Positions 14,531 through 24,678 are shown, counted from the first letter of the stretch. The stretch: DNA of 40,332 nucleotides from Lutibacter sp. (GCA_021647265.1 JAKIVA010000025.1:1-40332), one strand, 5' to 3'. A program made the numbers and translations. The notes: generated by a model from the letters alone, not told the origin.

Positions 14531-16696
14531 ATGAAAAAATTACTTGTTTTTTTTATAGCAATAACTTCCTTAGCAACAGCACAAAAACAACATATTACTT
14601 TAGAAGAGATTTGGAATGGTTCGTTTAGAACTGAACAAATGAACGAGTTAAACTCAATGAATGGCAATTTTTATACATTGCTAAATCTTAATAGCGAAAC
14701 TAGAAGTACTTCCGTAGATAAATATAGTTATGCAACATTAAACAAAGTTGAAACTATTGTAGATAGTAAAAATTTATCAGAATTAAAATATTTTGAAAAT
14801 TACTCTTTTAATAATAATGAAACTAAATTAATTTTAGGTGTTGACATTGAACCTATTTACAGAAGATCATCTTTAGGAATATTTTATGTTTACAATATTG
14901 CATCAAAATCTTTGCAATTAATAGATAAGGATAAAATACAAGAACCAACATTTTCACCCGATAATAAAAAAGTTGCCTACGCAAAAAACAATAATATTTA
15001 CATTAAAAATTTAGAGACAAATATTGTTACTCAAGTAACTTTTGATGGATTAAAAAATAGTATTATTAATGGTATTTGCGATTGGGTTTACGAAGAAGAA
15101 TTTGAATTTGTTCGTGCTTTTAAATGGAGTAACGACAGCAAAAATATTGCATTTTTGCGTTTTGACGAAACTGAAGTCCCTACTTTTTCTATGGATATTT
15201 ATGGCAAAACCTTATATCCTACTCAACAAATTTTTAAGTACCCTAAAGCGGGTGAAAACAATTCAGTAGTTACCTTAAACATTTATAATATTGAAGCTAA
15301 TAAATCTGCCAAAATTGATTTAGGAAAGTATGAATACATACCTAGGTTTACATGGACTAAAGACACCAATATTTTATGTGCAACTACCCTAAACCGACAT
15401 CAAAATAATTTAAAATTACATTTTATAAATACTACCGATTATTCTTCAAAAGTAGTTTTAACTGAAACCGATGCTGCTTATGTTGAAGTAACAGATAATT
15501 TAACTTTTTTAAATGATAACAGCTTTATTTGGACCAGCGAAAAAGATGGATTCAATCACATATATCATTATACTAAAAACGGAAAATTAAGAAACCTAAT
15601 TACCAAAGGAAATTGGGAAGTAACTGATTTTTACGGCATAAATGAAAAAACAAAAACGCTTTTCTATCAGTCTACTGAAGATGGCTCCATAAATAGAACT
15701 ATTTACTCCATCAATTTAAATGGTAAAAACAAAAGAAGATTAACAAATTCTTCAGGTACAAACAATGCTTCATTCAGTAAAAATTTTAATTATTTTATAA
15801 ACTCTTTTTCTGATGTAAATACACCTCCAATATACACCTTATACAATGCTAAAGGTGAAAAGTTAAAAGAAATATTAAACAATAATGCTTTGTTAACCAG
15901 AATGAAAAATTATAAGCTATCTCCTAAAGAATTTTTTACTTTAAAAACCAAAAATGGAGAATTCAATGCTTGGATGATAAAACCTACAAACTTTAAATCA
16001 ACAAATAAATATCCATTATTTATGACACAATATTCTGGCCCAGGTTCACAATCTGTGAGTAATACTTGGAATAGATCAAACGATTACTGGTACGAGTTAT
16101 TAGCCGAAAAAGGATATGTTATTGTTTGTGTAGATGGACGAGGAACAGGCTTTAAAGGTGCTGATTTTAAAAAAATCACCTATAAAGAATTGGGGAAATA
16201 CGAAGTTCAAGATCAAATTGAAGCAGCAAAAGAATTGGGTAAACTACCTTATATTGATGCAAATGAAATTGGAATTTGGGGTTGGAGTTATGGCGGATTT
16301 ATGTCAGCCAATTGCATCTTAAAAGGAAATGATGTGTTTAAAATGGCAATTGCTGTTGCACCAGTTACCAGTTGGCGTTTTTACGATTCCATTTATACAG
16401 AACGTTATATGCGAACACCACAGGAAAATCCGACTGGTTATGATGAAAACTCACCGTTAAATTATGCAAATCTATTGAATGGTAATTTTTTATTAGTGCA
16501 CGGTAGTGGAGATGACAATGTTCATTTTCAAAACACTATGCAATTTTCAAATGCATTAATAGAAGCAAACAAACCATTTGACCAAGCTATTTACCCTGAT
16601 AGAACTCATGGCATTTATCGAGGTAAAAATACACGATTACACCTTTATAATAAAATGACTAAATTTATCGAGCAAAATTTAAAAACAACTAAATAA
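14531..16696 (+). CDS. Secreted dipeptidyl peptidase IV (peptidase family S9B)
   Basis: A 721-residue serine peptidase with a cleavable signal peptide (KKLLVFFIAITSLATA), so it acts in the periplasm or at the surface, removing X-Pro or X-Ala dipeptides from peptide N-termini. Residues ~50-460 form the beta-propeller with the Glu motif WVYEEEF (185-191) that grips the substrate amino terminus. The C-terminal alpha/beta hydrolase carries Ser586 (GWSYGGF), Asp661 (GSGDDNVHF) and His693 (DRTHGIY). The length is standard for bacterial S9B enzymes. A POT dipeptide transporter starts 15 bases after the stop, so release and uptake of dipeptides are coupled in one operon. Confidence 0.93.
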   Translation: MKKLLVFFIAITSLATAQKQHITLEEIWNGSFRTEQMNELNSMNGNFYTLLNLNSETRSTSVDKYSYATLNKVETIVDSKNLSELKYFENYSFNNNETKLILGVDIEPIYRRSSLGIFYVYNIASKSLQLIDKDKIQEPTFSPDNKKVAYAKNNNIYIKNLETNIVTQVTFDGLKNSIINGICDWVYEEEFEFVRAFKWSNDSKNIAFLRFDETEVPTFSMDIYGKTLYPTQQIFKYPKAGENNSVVTLNIYNIEANKSAKIDLGKYEYIPRFTWTKDTNILCATTLNRHQNNLKLHFINTTDYSSKVVLTETDAAYVEVTDNLTFLNDNSFIWTSEKDGFNHIYHYTKNGKLRNLITKGNWEVTDFYGINEKTKTLFYQSTEDGSINRTIYSINLNGKNKRRLTNSSGTNNASFSKNFNYFINSFSDVNTPPIYTLYNAKGEKLKEILNNNALLTRMKNYKLSPKEFFTLKTKNGEFNAWMIKPTNFKSTNKYPLFMTQYSGPGSQSVSNTWNRSNDYWYELLAEKGYVIVCVDGRGTGFKGADFKKITYKELGKYEVQDQIEAAKELGKLPYIDANEIGIWGWSYGGFMSANCILKGNDVFKMAIAVAPVTSWRFYDSIYTERYMRTPQENPTGYDENSPLNYANLLNGNFLLVHGSGDDNVHFQNTMQFSNALIEANKPFDQAIYPDRTHGIYRGKNTRLHLYNKMTKFIEQNLKTTK

Positions 16697-16711
16697 TTAA
16701 CAAATTAGATT

Positions 16712-18205
16712 ATGAAAGAAATACCATTTAGAAAACATCATCCAAAAGGACTATACACTTTATTTGCTACAGAAATGTGGGAACGATTTAGTTACTACGG
16801 AATGCGAGCGCTTCTAACTTTATACTTAACCGCTGAATTAGTCAATGATGGTTTTGGATTAGATAGAGAAGCTGCCTTAGAAATTTACGCAATATTTACA
16901 GGTTTAGTTTATTTAACTCCTATTTTAGGAGGCTGGGTTTCTGATAAATTATTAGGGCAACGTAAAACTGTTTATATTGGTGGTTTGGTAATGGCTGTTG
17001 GACAATTCTTACTGGCATCTAGTTCTTTTTTAGACCATTCTCTTTCTCCAGATTCAAGAATATTTTTATTTAATTTTGGATTGGGTGTTCTAATTATTGG
17101 TAATGGATTTTTTAAACCAAATATTTCTACTGTTGTTGGTGAATTTTACAATGATAATGACCCTATGAAAGATGCTGGTTTTAATATCTTTTATTTAGGA
17201 ATTAACTTAGGTGCTATTTTAGGTACTTTCATTGCCGGAGGATTAGGAGAAAGCGTTAATTGGGGTTACGGATTTTTAGCAGCCGGTATAGGTATGCTTA
17301 TAGGTGTACTTTGGTTAAACTGGAAAGAAACTACACTAGAACATTACGGCTTACCTCCAAATAATAAAAATGGAAAAGTAAAACTTGATGGGAAAGATTG
17401 GTCAACCATTGTTATATACGTGATTTCCTTAATAGTAGGTACATTAGGACTTATATTTTTATGGGGATTTTTACCTGATGGACTTAAAACAGGAATTACT
17501 TATGTTGGCTTTGCTGCCATTATAATTAGTTTGTCTTATATTATTTTTAAAGGAACTAGCGGTATAAATGAATGGAGTAGAATGGCTGTAATTATTGTTT
17601 TGGCTATTTTTAATATTGTTTTTTGGGCTGGCTTTGAACAAGCGGGTGGTACATTCAGTTTATTTGCTAAAGAAAATACTGATAGAGTTATGTTTGGTTG
17701 GGAAATGCCTGCAACTTGGTTTCAAAATGTAAATTCATTAGCTATTTTAATTTTTGCTTCTTTATTTTCACTAATGTGGTTATGGCTAGATAAAAAAGGT
17801 TGGAATCCTAGAACTCCTATTAAATTTGCGCTTGGTTTATTCTTAGGTGCTGCTGCTTTTTGGGTAATGACTCAAGCTTCTAATGCTGCAGAAGGCGGAA
17901 ACTTAGTTTCTCCTTGGTGGTTGGTTTCTGTTTACACATTGCTAACTTTAGGTGAATTAATGTTATCTCCTATTGGTTTATCTATGATTACTAAATTAGC
18001 TCCAACTAAATTAGTTTCAGTAGTTATGGGTTTATGGATGGCAAGTTTTGCTGCAGGTAATTATATGGCTGGTATGTTAGAAAGTATTTTACATAAATAT
18101 GATTTTGAACTATATCCTTTTATTACAATGGTTATGCTGGGTTCTGGAGTTGCGTTACTGGCCATATCTCCTTTCCTTAACAAAGCAATGAAAGGAATTC
18201 ACTAA
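16712..18205 (+). CDS. POT/PTR2-family proton-coupled di/tripeptide transporter (first of three)
   Basis: A 497-residue major-facilitator protein with about 14 membrane segments. Family hallmarks are EMWERFSYYGMRALL in the first helix (the ExxERF proton-coupling motif), GGWVSDKLLGQRKTV between helices 2 and 3, the PTR2 signature FYLGINLGAILG, and FWAGFEQAGGTFSLFA in helix 7. It imports di- and tripeptides with protons across the inner membrane. It follows dipeptidyl peptidase IV by 15 bases and is closed by a strong terminator at 18234-18267. Its length is typical; compared with the third paralogue it has no large insertion. Confidence 0.92.
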   Translation: MKEIPFRKHHPKGLYTLFATEMWERFSYYGMRALLTLYLTAELVNDGFGLDREAALEIYAIFTGLVYLTPILGGWVSDKLLGQRKTVYIGGLVMAVGQFLLASSSFLDHSLSPDSRIFLFNFGLGVLIIGNGFFKPNISTVVGEFYNDNDPMKDAGFNIFYLGINLGAILGTFIAGGLGESVNWGYGFLAAGIGMLIGVLWLNWKETTLEHYGLPPNNKNGKVKLDGKDWSTIVIYVISLIVGTLGLIFLWGFLPDGLKTGITYVGFAAIIISLSYIIFKGTSGINEWSRMAVIIVLAIFNIVFWAGFEQAGGTFSLFAKENTDRVMFGWEMPATWFQNVNSLAILIFASLFSLMWLWLDKKGWNPRTPIKFALGLFLGAAAFWVMTQASNAAEGGNLVSPWWLVSVYTLLTLGELMLSPIGLSMITKLAPTKLVSVVMGLWMASFAAGNYMAGMLESILHKYDFELYPFITMVMLGSGVALLAISPFLNKAMKGIH

Positions 18206-18233
18206 TACTATGTTTACAATTTAATAATCATAT

Positions 18234-18267
18234 AAAAAGCTCAAGCAAGAAATTGCTTGAGCTTTTT
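18234..18267 (+). terminator. Intrinsic terminator after the first POT gene
   Basis: A 15-bp perfect stem (18234-18248 with 18253-18267, loop gaaa) ends in a T-run. Confidence 0.9.
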
Positions 18268-18301
18268 ATATCCAACTAATTTATAATTAAAATTTACTAA
18301 T

Positions 18302-19786
18302 ATGAGTACAGAAAAAAAAGAGTTAGGTTTTATTGGACTTCTCAAATCATTTACACAGCCTTTTTGGATAGCCAGTGTTATGGAATTATTTGAGCGTTGG
18401 GCATGGTATGGTTTGTTTGCCGTTTTGGCATTATACCTAACTGGTTCAACCGATGATGGAGGCTTAGGCTTTACACATATTGAAAGAGGTGAAATAATGT
18501 CGTACGTTACTTTTATTCTGTATTTACTACCTATTATTACAGGGGCTATTTCAGATAAAATAGGCTATAAATTATCGCTTATAATAGCTTACTTACTACT
18601 TGGATTTGGGTATTACTTTATGGGAGACGTTACATCATATACAGCAGTTTTTATTATGTTCCTTATTGTAGCCGTTGGTGCTGCTATGTTTAAACCTGTT
18701 GCATCTGCCATTGTTACGAAATCTACCGATAAACATAATTCATCTTTTGGATTTGGTGTATTTTATATGATGGTAAATATAGGTGGATTTTTTGGTCCAT
18801 TATTTTCTGGTAAACTAAGAGAAGAGTACGGTTGGAAAATTGTATTTATTATGGCAGCTACCGCAATTGCAGTAAATTTAATTTTGGTTATTTTCTTTTT
18901 TAAAGAACCTAATAGGGAAAAGACAGAAGATTCTTTTGGGAAAACCATAATAAAATCACTTGTAAATATTTTTGAAGCCCTGTCTGATATGAAACTCTCA
19001 TTACTTTTATTAATAATGGTAGGTTTTTGGTTAATGTTTAACCAACTTTTCTACACCTTACCAGTGTTTATTGAAGAGTGGATAAATACAAAACCCCTAT
19101 ATGAGTCACTACACAGTACGTTACCTGGTATTGCTGATTTTTACAAAAATAATGACGGAGGTATTAACCCTGAACAAATTGTTAATATGGATGCCTTTTT
19201 TATTGTTATTCTTCAAATGATAATATCTACCATCATTCTTAAATGGAAACCTATCAGTGCCATGATGACTGGTATTACCATTGCAATCATAGGTATTGCT
19301 CTTTCATTTTATACCGATAATATTTTTTATACATTAATTGGTATTTTAATTTTCGCTATTGGAGAAATGACATCCAATCCGAAGTTTTCAGATTATATTG
19401 CTAAAATTTCTCCAAAAGGTAAAGAGGCATTGTATATGGGAACTTATTTTCTGCCAATTGCAATTGCTAATTTATTAACCAAATGGATTACTGGAGATTT
19501 ATATGCAGGTATGTCAGATAAAGTAGTTATTATTCGTGAAGAATTAGCTAAAAGAAGTATTGAATTACCTGAAATAACGTTGGAGTATACTAAAAATAAT
19601 TTTTATGCTGAAGCTGCTGAAAAATTACAAATGAGTGCTGATGAAATGACTACTTTTATGTGGAATACATATCACCCAGGAAATATTTGGTATATTATTG
19701 CAGGCATAGGTTTACTTACCATTATTGGTCTTTTTATTTACAACTCAATTATAAATAAAGGAAATCCAAAAGTTCAAACATCTTAA
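18302..19786 (+). CDS. POT/PTR2-family peptide transporter, divergent (second of three)
   Basis: A 494-residue MFS transporter related to its neighbours but more divergent. Helix 1 has MELFERWAWYG (the ELFER form of the ExxER motif), the helix 2-3 loop is ITGAISDKIGYK, and the PTR2 region is FYMMVNIGGFFGPLF. It lacks the FEQAGG motif seen in both paralogues; the matching helix 7 reads GFWLMFNQLFYTLPVFIEEW. Two hydrophilic insertions, around residues 255-300 and 400-455, lengthen the later loops. The changed helix 7 suggests a different substrate from the first and third copies. It is flanked by terminators on both sides, so it is probably its own transcription unit. Confidence 0.86.
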   Translation: MSTEKKELGFIGLLKSFTQPFWIASVMELFERWAWYGLFAVLALYLTGSTDDGGLGFTHIERGEIMSYVTFILYLLPIITGAISDKIGYKLSLIIAYLLLGFGYYFMGDVTSYTAVFIMFLIVAVGAAMFKPVASAIVTKSTDKHNSSFGFGVFYMMVNIGGFFGPLFSGKLREEYGWKIVFIMAATAIAVNLILVIFFFKEPNREKTEDSFGKTIIKSLVNIFEALSDMKLSLLLLIMVGFWLMFNQLFYTLPVFIEEWINTKPLYESLHSTLPGIADFYKNNDGGINPEQIVNMDAFFIVILQMIISTIILKWKPISAMMTGITIAIIGIALSFYTDNIFYTLIGILIFAIGEMTSNPKFSDYIAKISPKGKEALYMGTYFLPIAIANLLTKWITGDLYAGMSDKVVIIREELAKRSIELPEITLEYTKNNFYAEAAEKLQMSADEMTTFMWNTYHPGNIWYIIAGIGLLTIIGLFIYNSIINKGNPKVQTS

Positions 19787-19799
19787 ACTAATAATTACA

Positions 19800-19822
19800 A
19801 ACACCTCATTTAAAATGAGGTG
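19800..19822 (+). terminator. Intrinsic terminator after the second POT gene
   Basis: A 10-bp perfect stem ACACCTCATT/AATGAGGTGT with a 3-base loop, followed by a weak T-run (tccttta). Confidence 0.75.
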
Positions 19823-19857
19823 TTCCTTTATCCAATTATTTCATTTAAAAGTATATT

Positions 19858-21888
19858 ATGAGTAAAACAACTAACGAATTTTTTGAAACTCAAGTTTTAG
19901 GACACCCATCAGGGCTTTTTGTATTGTTTTTTACTGAAATGTGGGAACGTTTTTCATTTTATGGAATGCGTGCTCTCTTAGTATTATTTTTAGTAAGTGC
20001 CTTAGGAATTGGTGGCTGGGACTGGCCAAGAGAAAATGCATTGGCATTATACGGTACTTATTTGGCATTACTCTATTTAACACCTATCATTGGAGGTACT
20101 CTAGCTGATAAATATTTGGGCAATAGAAAAGCTATAATTATTGGTGCTTTAATTATGACATTAGGTCATGCGAGTATGGCTATAGAATCAAATTCGTTTT
20201 TTTTGTATTTAGGACTTGGATTGTTAGTTATTGGAACTGGTTTTTTCAAACCTAATATGAGTTCTTTTATTTCTATATTATACAAAGACTTCCCCGAAAA
20301 AAAAGATGGTGCTTATACCATTTTTTATATGGGTGTTAATGCAGGGGCATTTCTTGGAATTATGCTTTGTGGTTATTTGGGTGAAATTTTAGGATGGAGC
20401 TGGGGGTTTGGATTGGCTGGGATATTTATGTTATTAGGGCTGTTACAATTTACGCTTGCTCAAGGAATCTTCGGTGAAGTTGGCAAAAGACCAAATAAAG
20501 AAAATAAAACCATTGAAGCTGATGACCACACTGAAATTGAAGACAAGTTGAATCCGTTTACTTTACTAGACAAAATTTTAATTGTATTTATTGCTATAAC
20601 AGGCTTAACCTGGATTATTAACGACCCTCTTTCTAAAATTGGAGATTTTAATTTGTTAAGTTTTGGAGGAACTGATTATGCTGGCCATACTATTCTTATT
20701 ACTTTAATTTTATTTGTGTATCTATTAGGTTCACGAATTATACGCTACAGTCCAATTACACGAGACAAAATGTTTGCTGTTGTTATTTTTGCTTTCTTTA
20801 TTATTTTCTTCTGGGCTTCATTTGAACAGGCTGGAGGTTCAATGAGTATTTTTGCTAAAGATTACACAAGTAGAATTTTATCTGGAAAATCAGCATTACT
20901 TTTTAACATTGTAGATATTATTATTACAGTTGTACCCATAGCCATTATTACCTACGTCTTATTTTTATTATTTAAACAAACCTTCAAAAAATATTTTCTA
21001 TCAAATCTAATTCTAGGATTTAGTTTTGTTTTAATATGGGGAATTGTAGCCTGGAAAATTTACAATAATTTCAATACTTTCTCTTATGAAATTAGTTATC
21101 AAACATATCAAATAGCTAAAAAAGATAACAATGGAGAAGAAATTACAAAAGAATTTGCTATTACTTCTGAAACTTTAGTGCCTGAAAATGCCATTATAAT
21201 TAACAACAAAACTGTAATTAGATCTTCTAATGATTTTGTTAAAAACGACAAGATTTCCATTATTGATATTGATAAAAAAGGAGTAAATTATAAATACTTA
21301 ACTAATGATGAAGCTAGTAAAGTTAATACAACTATTGCAGCATCTGTTGTTCGCAAAAAGGACAATGAAATTCAAATTCCAGCAACTTGGTTTTTAATTT
21401 TAAATTCCTTATTCATCATTGCTTTTGCCCCTTTATTCTCTAAGTGGTGGGAAAGTAAATACAATCCTAAACCAGCTAATAAATATGCTATCGGATTGTT
21501 TTTCTTAGGTATTGGATTTGCCTTTTTAGCTTTTGGAGCTTCAGGAATTCCTCAAGGTGCCAAAACAGCATCGGTAAGTATTATTTGGCTTATTCTCGCT
21601 TATTTATTTCATACATTGGGAGAACTTTGCGTTTCACCTGTTGGCCTATCTTATGTCAGCAAATTAGTACCTCCTAGAATGATAGCATTTATGTTTGGGG
21701 TTTGGTATTTAGCTCTAGCCATTGGTAATAAAGCATCGGGTAAAATGGGCTCAATGATTGATGATATAACAGCTAGATATGACATTTCAACTTTCTTTTT
21801 AATTTTTACATTTGTTCCTATTATAATTGGTATTATTGCGCTATTATTAAACCCTGTGCTAAAAAAATTAATGCATGGTGTTAAATAA
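19858..21888 (+). CDS. POT/PTR2-family peptide transporter with a large inserted domain (third of three)
   Basis: A 676-residue MFS transporter. EMWERFSFYGMRALL, GGTLADKYLGNRKA, FYMGVNAGAFLG and FWASFEQAGGSMSIFA match the first paralogue closely. It is ~180 residues longer, mainly because of a hydrophilic segment at about residues 400-505 (from YNNFNTFSYEISYQTYQ to NEIQIPATW) placed between late membrane helices; a shorter loop near residues 205-235 also differs. Such long POT proteins are common in Bacteroidetes. The insertion probably forms a periplasmic domain (inference from topology). Substrates are di- and tripeptides by family. Confidence 0.9.
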   Translation: MSKTTNEFFETQVLGHPSGLFVLFFTEMWERFSFYGMRALLVLFLVSALGIGGWDWPRENALALYGTYLALLYLTPIIGGTLADKYLGNRKAIIIGALIMTLGHASMAIESNSFFLYLGLGLLVIGTGFFKPNMSSFISILYKDFPEKKDGAYTIFYMGVNAGAFLGIMLCGYLGEILGWSWGFGLAGIFMLLGLLQFTLAQGIFGEVGKRPNKENKTIEADDHTEIEDKLNPFTLLDKILIVFIAITGLTWIINDPLSKIGDFNLLSFGGTDYAGHTILITLILFVYLLGSRIIRYSPITRDKMFAVVIFAFFIIFFWASFEQAGGSMSIFAKDYTSRILSGKSALLFNIVDIIITVVPIAIITYVLFLLFKQTFKKYFLSNLILGFSFVLIWGIVAWKIYNNFNTFSYEISYQTYQIAKKDNNGEEITKEFAITSETLVPENAIIINNKTVIRSSNDFVKNDKISIIDIDKKGVNYKYLTNDEASKVNTTIAASVVRKKDNEIQIPATWFLILNSLFIIAFAPLFSKWWESKYNPKPANKYAIGLFFLGIGFAFLAFGASGIPQGAKTASVSIIWLILAYLFHTLGELCVSPVGLSYVSKLVPPRMIAFMFGVWYLALAIGNKASGKMGSMIDDITARYDISTFFLIFTFVPIIIGIIALLLNPVLKKLMHGVK

Positions 21889-21968
21889 TTAAAAATTATT
21901 TTTAATTTCGGAATCATTTTTGTTAGTAAAACAAAAAATATTAGTCTAACCCTAAAAATAAACACCTA

Positions 21969-22532
21969 ATGAAAAAATTATATATCGTATTAACTTTAGC
22001 ACTTACCATTGGAGCTCTTTATTCTTTTTCAACAAAAAAGATAGAAAAAGCCAAAATTAATTGGATGACACTAGAAGAAGCTGTAGAGGCTCAAAAAACA
22101 GCACCTAAAAAAATTATTATGGATGCCTTTACTATATGGTGTGGGCCTTGTAAAATGTTAGATAAAAATACTTTTAACAATGATGATGTTGCCAATTATA
22201 TTAATGAAAATTATTATGCTGTAAAATTTAATGCTGAAGGTAACGAAGTTATTAAATTTAAAGGAAAAACATATACCAATCCAAATTTCAAGTCTAACAC
22301 TACTGGGAGAAACAGCTCGCACCAATTGTCTAGTTATTTTGGTGTAAGAGCCTACCCAACTATCTTATTTTTAGATGAAGAAGCAAACCCTATTGCTCCA
22401 ATTACAGGGTACAAAACACCTCGACAATTAGAACTTTTTTTAAAGTTTTTCTCCTCAGTTGATGTTAAAGATATCACTAAAGAAGTTTGGGAAAGCTATA
22501 AAACCAATTTTGTTCCAGAATTTAAAGACTAA
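21969..22532 (+). CDS. Secreted thioredoxin-fold protein with a CGPC active site
   Basis: A 187-residue protein with an N-terminal signal or anchor segment (KKLYIVLTLALTIGALYSF), so it acts in the periplasm. The active site is WCGPCKMLDKNTF near residues 59-71 and the cis-Pro loop is VRAYPTILFLDE near 136-147, both intact for thiol-disulfide exchange. Between them is a ~30-residue insertion (NPNFKSNTTGRNSSHQ) usual for Bacteroidetes thioredoxin_7-like proteins. Partners are unknown. It is convergent with comEC: only 8 bases separate the two stop codons, and no terminator hairpin is seen between them. Confidence 0.85.
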   Translation: MKKLYIVLTLALTIGALYSFSTKKIEKAKINWMTLEEAVEAQKTAPKKIIMDAFTIWCGPCKMLDKNTFNNDDVANYINENYYAVKFNAEGNEVIKFKGKTYTNPNFKSNTTGRNSSHQLSSYFGVRAYPTILFLDEEANPIAPITGYKTPRQLELFLKFFSSVDVKDITKEVWESYKTNFVPEFKD

Positions 22533-22540
22533 CATACGGT

Positions 22541-24580
22541 TTACTTTAAAATAAAGGCTCCTTTTTGCACTGTGTAGTAAAAAGGAGTTTTGTTTTTTAA
22601 ACAGGTTTGTCTCCATTTAGCAACATAACTTTTATAATTTGAACCATCAGCAACTAGCAATTGCGGCTTCAATTTTTTGAGTAATCGTTCAATATTAATT
22701 TTTGGAGATTGCCGTAAAATTATTATAGATGGTTTTATTGATTTAAAGTCGTACACCTCTAAGCTGTCAACTACTAAAATGGTTTCTTTATGAAACTTAT
22801 ATAAATTTTTTAATTTTAAATGCTGATGTATCCTTTCAGTTCCTGTGCCAACCAAATATGTTTTTAGTACATTCGTTGTTTTATACAACGAGTTATTTGA
22901 AGATACCGTCAAATTATTTCCAAAACGCTGAGCTATCAAACTGTTTTTAGTGTTATTAAATACAATAAATTCATTTGTAGATTGTAATTTGTATTTTTCA
23001 AAAATAACAATTAATTGAATTGATATTATTGAAACCAGCACTAAAACATAACGGAGAAAATTCCTTTTTTCTGTCCATTTCATTACACTAAATATAAACA
23101 CATAAAACAAGAACATTAACGCTAGCGAAAATGAGATATTTTTAATGATGAAAAAATCTTGCTGTGCAACCCAACCAACGAAATTATTCATTTGATGAAT
23201 TACATAACTATAAAAATCACCCAAAAATTGAGGTAATATTTCAAAGAAGGAAAGAAATATAACTATAATTCCAAGGAATAAGATTGTTCCCAAAAATGGG
23301 ATTATTATTAAATTAGAAAGAAAAAACAACCCAGGAAATTGATGAAAATAAAATAAACTTAATGGTAAAATACCTATTTGAGCAGCAATTGAGACTGTAA
23401 ACAATTGCCATATTTTTGTTAGTAGCCATAATTTAGGTTTCCAAAGACCATACAATTTTGGCTGAATCCATACAATAGCAAAAACTGCCAAATAACTTAG
23501 CTGAAAACCAACCTCAAACAAATAAAAAGGATTAAACAACAATAATATAAAAACCGAGACAATTAACGTATTATAAACATTCGAACGCCTATTTAACTGT
23601 AAACCAATCGTTAATATTGAAAACATAGTAACTGCCCTAACAATTGAAGCTGATAAACCAGCAATTACAGCATATACCCAAAGTATTAAAACAATGAGTA
23701 CAGCGGCTATATATTTTCCGTTTTTAAAATTATGAATTGGTTTAAATATAAATAGTAACAGCAATAAAATAATACCAATATGCAATCCTGATACGGCTAA
23801 AATATGGATAGCACCGGCACTTGTATAATGCTGCATTAAGTCTTTAGTAATTGAGTTTCTTTGTCCCAATAACAATGCAGTTATTACTGCAAGTTCATCT
23901 TTTTTAAACCCATTATTTTTTAATGATTTAATTAAACTATTTCTAATTTTTGCAGCAACTCCTTTAAGTGTCTCATCTCTTTTTTGAAATACTAAAAACT
24001 CTTGATTATGAAGCTTTATTTGATGATAAATATGATGATTTTTCAGGTATTTTTTATAATTAAAGTTATATGGGTTTAAGGGGTCGCTTATATTTTCATA
24101 TGATGTTCTAGCAATTAAATCAGTATCAATTTCTAATTGTTTATTAAGACTATCCTTTTTAACATTTACTAGAATTTTTCCAATTACTTTTTTACCTTCT
24201 AATTGTAAAACTGTAGCTTCATACTTATTGTAAAAATTTGTTGGTTTTAATATTTTACAAATTTTCAGTAGCATTGTTACTTGCTTCTCTAAACTAAATT
24301 CTGAAGAATTAGAATAATGCAACTTACTGTTTAACTGATTTTTATAGGTTATAGCACTTATTCCAATAAAAAATGAAATTAAAAAAACCAATAGGGTAAA
24401 AATAAGAGAAGGTCGCAATAGTTTAGTTGCTTTCAAATATGCTAGTAATAACATGCATATTAATAAGGTAAGTATTACAACCAAATAGATTGGCTTAATA
24501 AACACGAAATTACCAACAATAATACCTAGTATTAACCAAAAAGTAAGCTGTACAGGTACAAACTTTAAAAACTTTGTCAT
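22541..24580 (-). CDS. comEC: ComEC/Rec2-family DNA-uptake channel protein
   Basis: A 679-residue inner-membrane protein. Two or three N-terminal hydrophobic helices are followed by a DUF4131-type soluble domain (about residues 100-210), then the competence domain with the hallmark HILAVSGLHIGIILLLLLF and about ten membrane helices (LSYLAVFAIVWIQPKLYG, LPLSLFYFHQFPGLFFLSN). The last ~140 residues form a short soluble C-terminus without an HxHxDH metallo-beta-lactamase motif, as usual for Bacteroidetes ComEC. By family it forms the channel for single-stranded DNA entering the cytoplasm. No other competence genes are nearby. Confidence 0.88.
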   Translation of the reverse strand: MTKFLKFVPVQLTFWLILGIIVGNFVFIKPIYLVVILTLLICMLLLAYLKATKLLRPSLIFTLLVFLISFFIGISAITYKNQLNSKLHYSNSSEFSLEKQVTMLLKICKILKPTNFYNKYEATVLQLEGKKVIGKILVNVKKDSLNKQLEIDTDLIARTSYENISDPLNPYNFNYKKYLKNHHIYHQIKLHNQEFLVFQKRDETLKGVAAKIRNSLIKSLKNNGFKKDELAVITALLLGQRNSITKDLMQHYTSAGAIHILAVSGLHIGIILLLLLFIFKPIHNFKNGKYIAAVLIVLILWVYAVIAGLSASIVRAVTMFSILTIGLQLNRRSNVYNTLIVSVFILLLFNPFYLFEVGFQLSYLAVFAIVWIQPKLYGLWKPKLWLLTKIWQLFTVSIAAQIGILPLSLFYFHQFPGLFFLSNLIIIPFLGTILFLGIIVIFLSFFEILPQFLGDFYSYVIHQMNNFVGWVAQQDFFIIKNISFSLALMFLFYVFIFSVMKWTEKRNFLRYVLVLVSIISIQLIVIFEKYKLQSTNEFIVFNNTKNSLIAQRFGNNLTVSSNNSLYKTTNVLKTYLVGTGTERIHQHLKLKNLYKFHKETILVVDSLEVYDFKSIKPSIIILRQSPKINIERLLKKLKPQLLVADGSNYKSYVAKWRQTCLKNKTPFYYTVQKGAFILK

Positions 24581-24611
24581 AGCACGATAAAATTACTAAA
24601 AAAAATATGAA

Positions 24612-24627
24612 AATGATTTATATCATT
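24612..24627. promoter_or_regulatory. FNR/CRP-like palindrome upstream of the secreted protein gene
   Basis: AATGAT-ttat-ATCATT resembles the Crp/Fnr-family TTGAT-N4-ATCAA site. Its centre is about 41.5 bases upstream of the transcript start expected from the -7 element at 24649-24656, the classic class II activator position. Confidence 0.4.
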
Positions 24628-24648
24628 AGTAACTATTACAATATGAGG

Positions 24649-24656
24649 TAATTTTG
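24649..24656 (+). promoter_or_regulatory. Candidate -7 element (TAATTTTG)
   Basis: Matches TAnnTTTG, 22 bases before the ATG at 24679. No -33 TTG is visible, which fits an activator-dependent promoter using the palindrome upstream. Confidence 0.45.
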
Positions 24657-24678
24657 ACTAACCATTAAATTTAAAATT

